Below, in pieces: positions 62,471-64,000 of a stretch of 64,000 bases of DNA (positions within the stretch are counted from its first letter, which is position 1; each line of letters opens with the position of its first letter). This DNA is from Embiotoca jacksoni (Eukaryota; Chordata; Actinopteri; Embiotocidae), in NCBI GenBank assembly GCA_022577435.1, contig JAKOON010000027.1, positions 6,010,800 through 6,074,799 of the forward strand, written 5' to 3'. A program made the translations under genes and the position numbers. Below the pieces are notes generated by a model. The model searched no databases. It saw nothing but the letters and a program-made list of their open reading frames with translations, and was not told the origin of the DNA.

Positions 62471-64000
62471 AGCAGACTGGCATCCATATGGCCACACTGA
62501 ATACTAAAAACGACTTTTTATTCAAAACCTGTCTCTGTATTTGTTGCTCTTTACTTAAGGCAGTCTATTTTCTTTTAGCCTTTACTGCCATCAATTCACT
62601 CACATTTACGGAAACCTGAGAAAGCCACATATTACAGGTCAACACTGACAGCACTTCCATCACTGTGGGCCAACGTAAACCTGTTATTTTCTTGCTTATG
62701 CCTCCATTTATGTGGTTTTAGCGAAATCACAACCTCTCGCTTCTTATGTCACACGTAGATAAGTCGTTCAGTACGACCACATAGCAGCAGCTCAAATTAC
62801 CTCCTTAAACACATGCAGTAAGGATGAAGCTTCTTCCCCTTATCTTATTTCCAAAATACGGCATGATCCAGGCTGCCTTTAACCTTGGTCATTTATATCA
62901 TCCAGGACAGCTCTGATTATCATCCCACACATTAGCGCTTCCTGGCACTTGCCTGATTCGCACATGCTCATCAGCATGCAGGGCATGTCAGCTAACCCCC
63001 TGACTGAGGGTTCACTGCCACATCTAACTGCACTCATTTAGAAACATTCAAAACGAAAGAAAAAAGAGCCTCAACACGATAAAGCCTCACAAAGAGTCAG
63101 AAGTTAAAAGGTGCTTTTACTGAAAGTGATCTGACCTCACTCACCACGCCACGTCTTTTGCAGCTCGACACAAAAAGTGACAAGGCAGACATTGAATTAC
63201 CGCTTGTCTCTGTCACTGCAGGCCTTTATGATGTGATCGGTACATTTGTAATTATCACGAGTCTCAGAAATGTTAAAAGAACCCTCTGAACCGATAAGAC
63301 TTCGAATGAATAAAATCGTCTTCATCATGAATTGACTTCATCCTTTCTCCAGTCAATCTAGAAATAATTGAGCGCGTGTTAAAATGGTTCTTCTGTATTC
63401 ATTTGATCAAATAAAATAAGCTGTCCATTTGAATTGCTCTATTGTACTTGGATGAAACATATTTTACTGGGGTTGTTCCAGTGCCTTCAAACTGCATGAT
63501 ATTGCTGAAGACACAATGAAAATATTGAGGGACTGACAGGGTGATCACACACAACTCCCTGTGCAGCAGCCTTGAAAGAATGAATAGGAAATGGGCTGCT
63601 TTAGTAAGCATCCATTATTCATTAAGAACTGTACTCCTCCATGTCAACAACCTCTATGGTGACACAGCCAAACCATTATTTCCCCTTTCTCTCTGTCTCT
63701 CGCTCTTTCTCTCACCAGTTACACCCGGCTTTCATGTTATCGCTATACGATCAGCAGCATAATGCTGTGGAGAATATAAACTTTAAAACGTTCAACAAGC
63801 CGACTGCATGTAAGGTCAAACTGCTGAAAAGAATACGACCCGACATCAGTGCTTTAGTAAAGACACGAGCCGCTGCAGCAGAGCATTTTATGAGGTGCAA
63901 GAGAAAAGTTATTGCATGTGCTGACATATTGCACTGAATAAAACTATCTGACATTACATGCAGACACTGATAACATAAGCCACAAGACCGGGTGAGACCT

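Larger units (their letters stand above)
44656..64000. other. Gene-free right part of the window
   Basis: No exon with domain evidence. It holds microsatellites, homopolymers and copies of at least three dispersed repeats, listed separately. It may be further 5' intron of ptpre or intergenic sequence. Confidence 0.5.

Overview
The window is nuclear DNA from a vertebrate, most likely a teleost fish. The one gene I can support has vertebrate exon-intron structure. The rest is AT-rich, full of CA/GT, CT and homopolymer tracts, and carries dispersed repeats of the kinds seen in fish genomes: a tRNA-type SINE, an L2-like LINE tail, a hAT-like element, a Ty3/gypsy LTR element and several repeats I cannot name. 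There are no bacterial features. Most open frames in the window are chance frames or frames through simple repeats.

The gene is a receptor-type protein tyrosine phosphatase of the alpha/epsilon class, best matched to epsilon (ptpre), on the minus strand. I could place 19 coding exons between 33405 (ATG) and 21752 (end of TGA). All junctions are GT-AG and keep phase. The joined frame is 2049 nt, giving 682 residues, against about 700 for human PTPRE. It encodes a very short N-glycosylatable ectodomain, one membrane span, an active first phosphatase domain (WPD, HCSAGVGRT), a second domain with the usual WPE and KNRV changes, and a C-terminal DYANFK tail. No frameshift or stop interrupts it. 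A further exon-like block at 44535-44655 is a candidate 5' untranslated exon, so the gene may continue upstream of the window's right half.

Layout: 1-12526 is gene-free sequence downstream of ptpre, with large microsatellites, a polypyrimidine block and a duplicated exon-like block (9059-9320 and 10426-10670). 12527-15900 is a nested structure: an old dispersed repeat split by a short gypsy element with LTRs, primer site, polypurine tract and a GGATG target duplication, running into a tandem array whose unit resembles the repeat's own end. 15900-21750 holds more nested repeats, a SINE and the presumed ptpre 3' untranslated region. 21752-33410 is the ptpre coding region. 33411-64000 is probably upstream intron or intergenic sequence with scattered repeats, a recent 131-bp tandem duplication at 42772-43033 and no coding exon I can defend.

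I found no wholly new biological system. The points most worth following are the repeat-to-satellite transition near 15 kb, the copy of the same repeat ending within about 8 bases of the exon 12 splice donor, the paired exon-like blocks near 9-10.6 kb, and the candidate leader exon near 44.6 kb with two start-stop upstream frames.
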